Source: Bryobacterales bacterium
Lineage (GTDB): Bacteria; Acidobacteriota; Terriglobia; Bryobacterales; Bryobacteraceae
Length of the DNA: 6,009 nucleotides
NCBI GenBank assembly: GCA_009697495.1
Contig: SHUN01000207.1
Location: forward strand, 1 to 6,009
Direction of reading: 5' to 3'
In this document: one piece after another, positions 6,009-6,009 of the stretch
Numbering within the stretch: the stretch's first letter is position 1
Layout of the letters: every line of letters begins with the position of its first letter
Program-made: the position numbers and the translations under genes
The notes under the pieces: model-generated
Database searches by the model: none
What the model was told of the DNA's origin: nothing
Seen by the model: only the letters and a program-made list of their open reading frames with translations

Positions 6009-6009
6009 C

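Noticed and set aside
5989..6009. An ATG at 5989 that could start a further plus-strand gene (MAAKSPN)
   Set aside because: No ribosome-binding sequence precedes it, only seven codons are visible, and the same bases read in the frame of the small coiled-coil gene give a more convincing C-terminal tail.

Overview
The window is gene-dense, GC-rich bacterial chromosome with no mobile element, CRISPR array, rRNA or tRNA that I can see. The GC-rich codon use, the small coiled-coil protein beginning 'HHNSGEYRKTRIERILE' and the secreted protein beginning with a signal peptide plus 'GVKWKAPAAWK' both remind me of Acidobacteria of the Bryobacterales/Solibacter type. That assignment comes from memory of the family style, not from a search.

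Layout. Positions 1-3526 hold a leftward (minus-strand) run of three genes: an IlvD/Edd-family sugar-acid dehydratase (3526 to 1817), a multi-pass GT-C-type membrane glycosyltransferase-like protein with a soluble C-terminal beta domain (1820 to 138, start overlapping the dehydratase stop in an ATGA), and the signal-peptide end of a secreted protein that runs off the left edge (104 to 1). A 43-bp AT-rich divergent promoter region (3527-3569) separates the dehydratase from a rightward Gfo/Idh/MocA-family NAD(P)-dependent oxidoreductase (3570 to 4559). That gene converges with, and overlaps by 6 bp, a leftward FMN-dependent alpha-hydroxy-acid oxidase/dehydrogenase (5720 to 4554) that carries an export-signal-like N-terminus. 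At the right edge, on the plus strand, lies a small coiled-coil protein gene that looks degraded (TTG start, in-frame amber codon).

How the genes may work together. A sugar dehydrogenase of the dihydrodiol/D-xylose dehydrogenase type, a pentonate-type dehydratase and a 2-hydroxy-acid oxidase would fit a non-phosphorylative sugar-oxidation route (sugar to lactone/sugar acid to 2-keto-3-deoxy sugar acid, with glycolate or another hydroxy acid oxidised later). This is inference: no lactonase, aldolase, transporter or regulator is visible in the window, and the oxidase has an altered active-site segment and possible export that argue for a different substrate.

I see no clear new system. The best second looks are the compact divergent promoter with interlocked -10 elements and a probably leaderless dehydratase mRNA, the altered substrate-binding segment of the hydroxy-acid oxidase, the translational coupling of a sugar-acid dehydratase to a membrane GT-C protein, and the amber-interrupted small gene.
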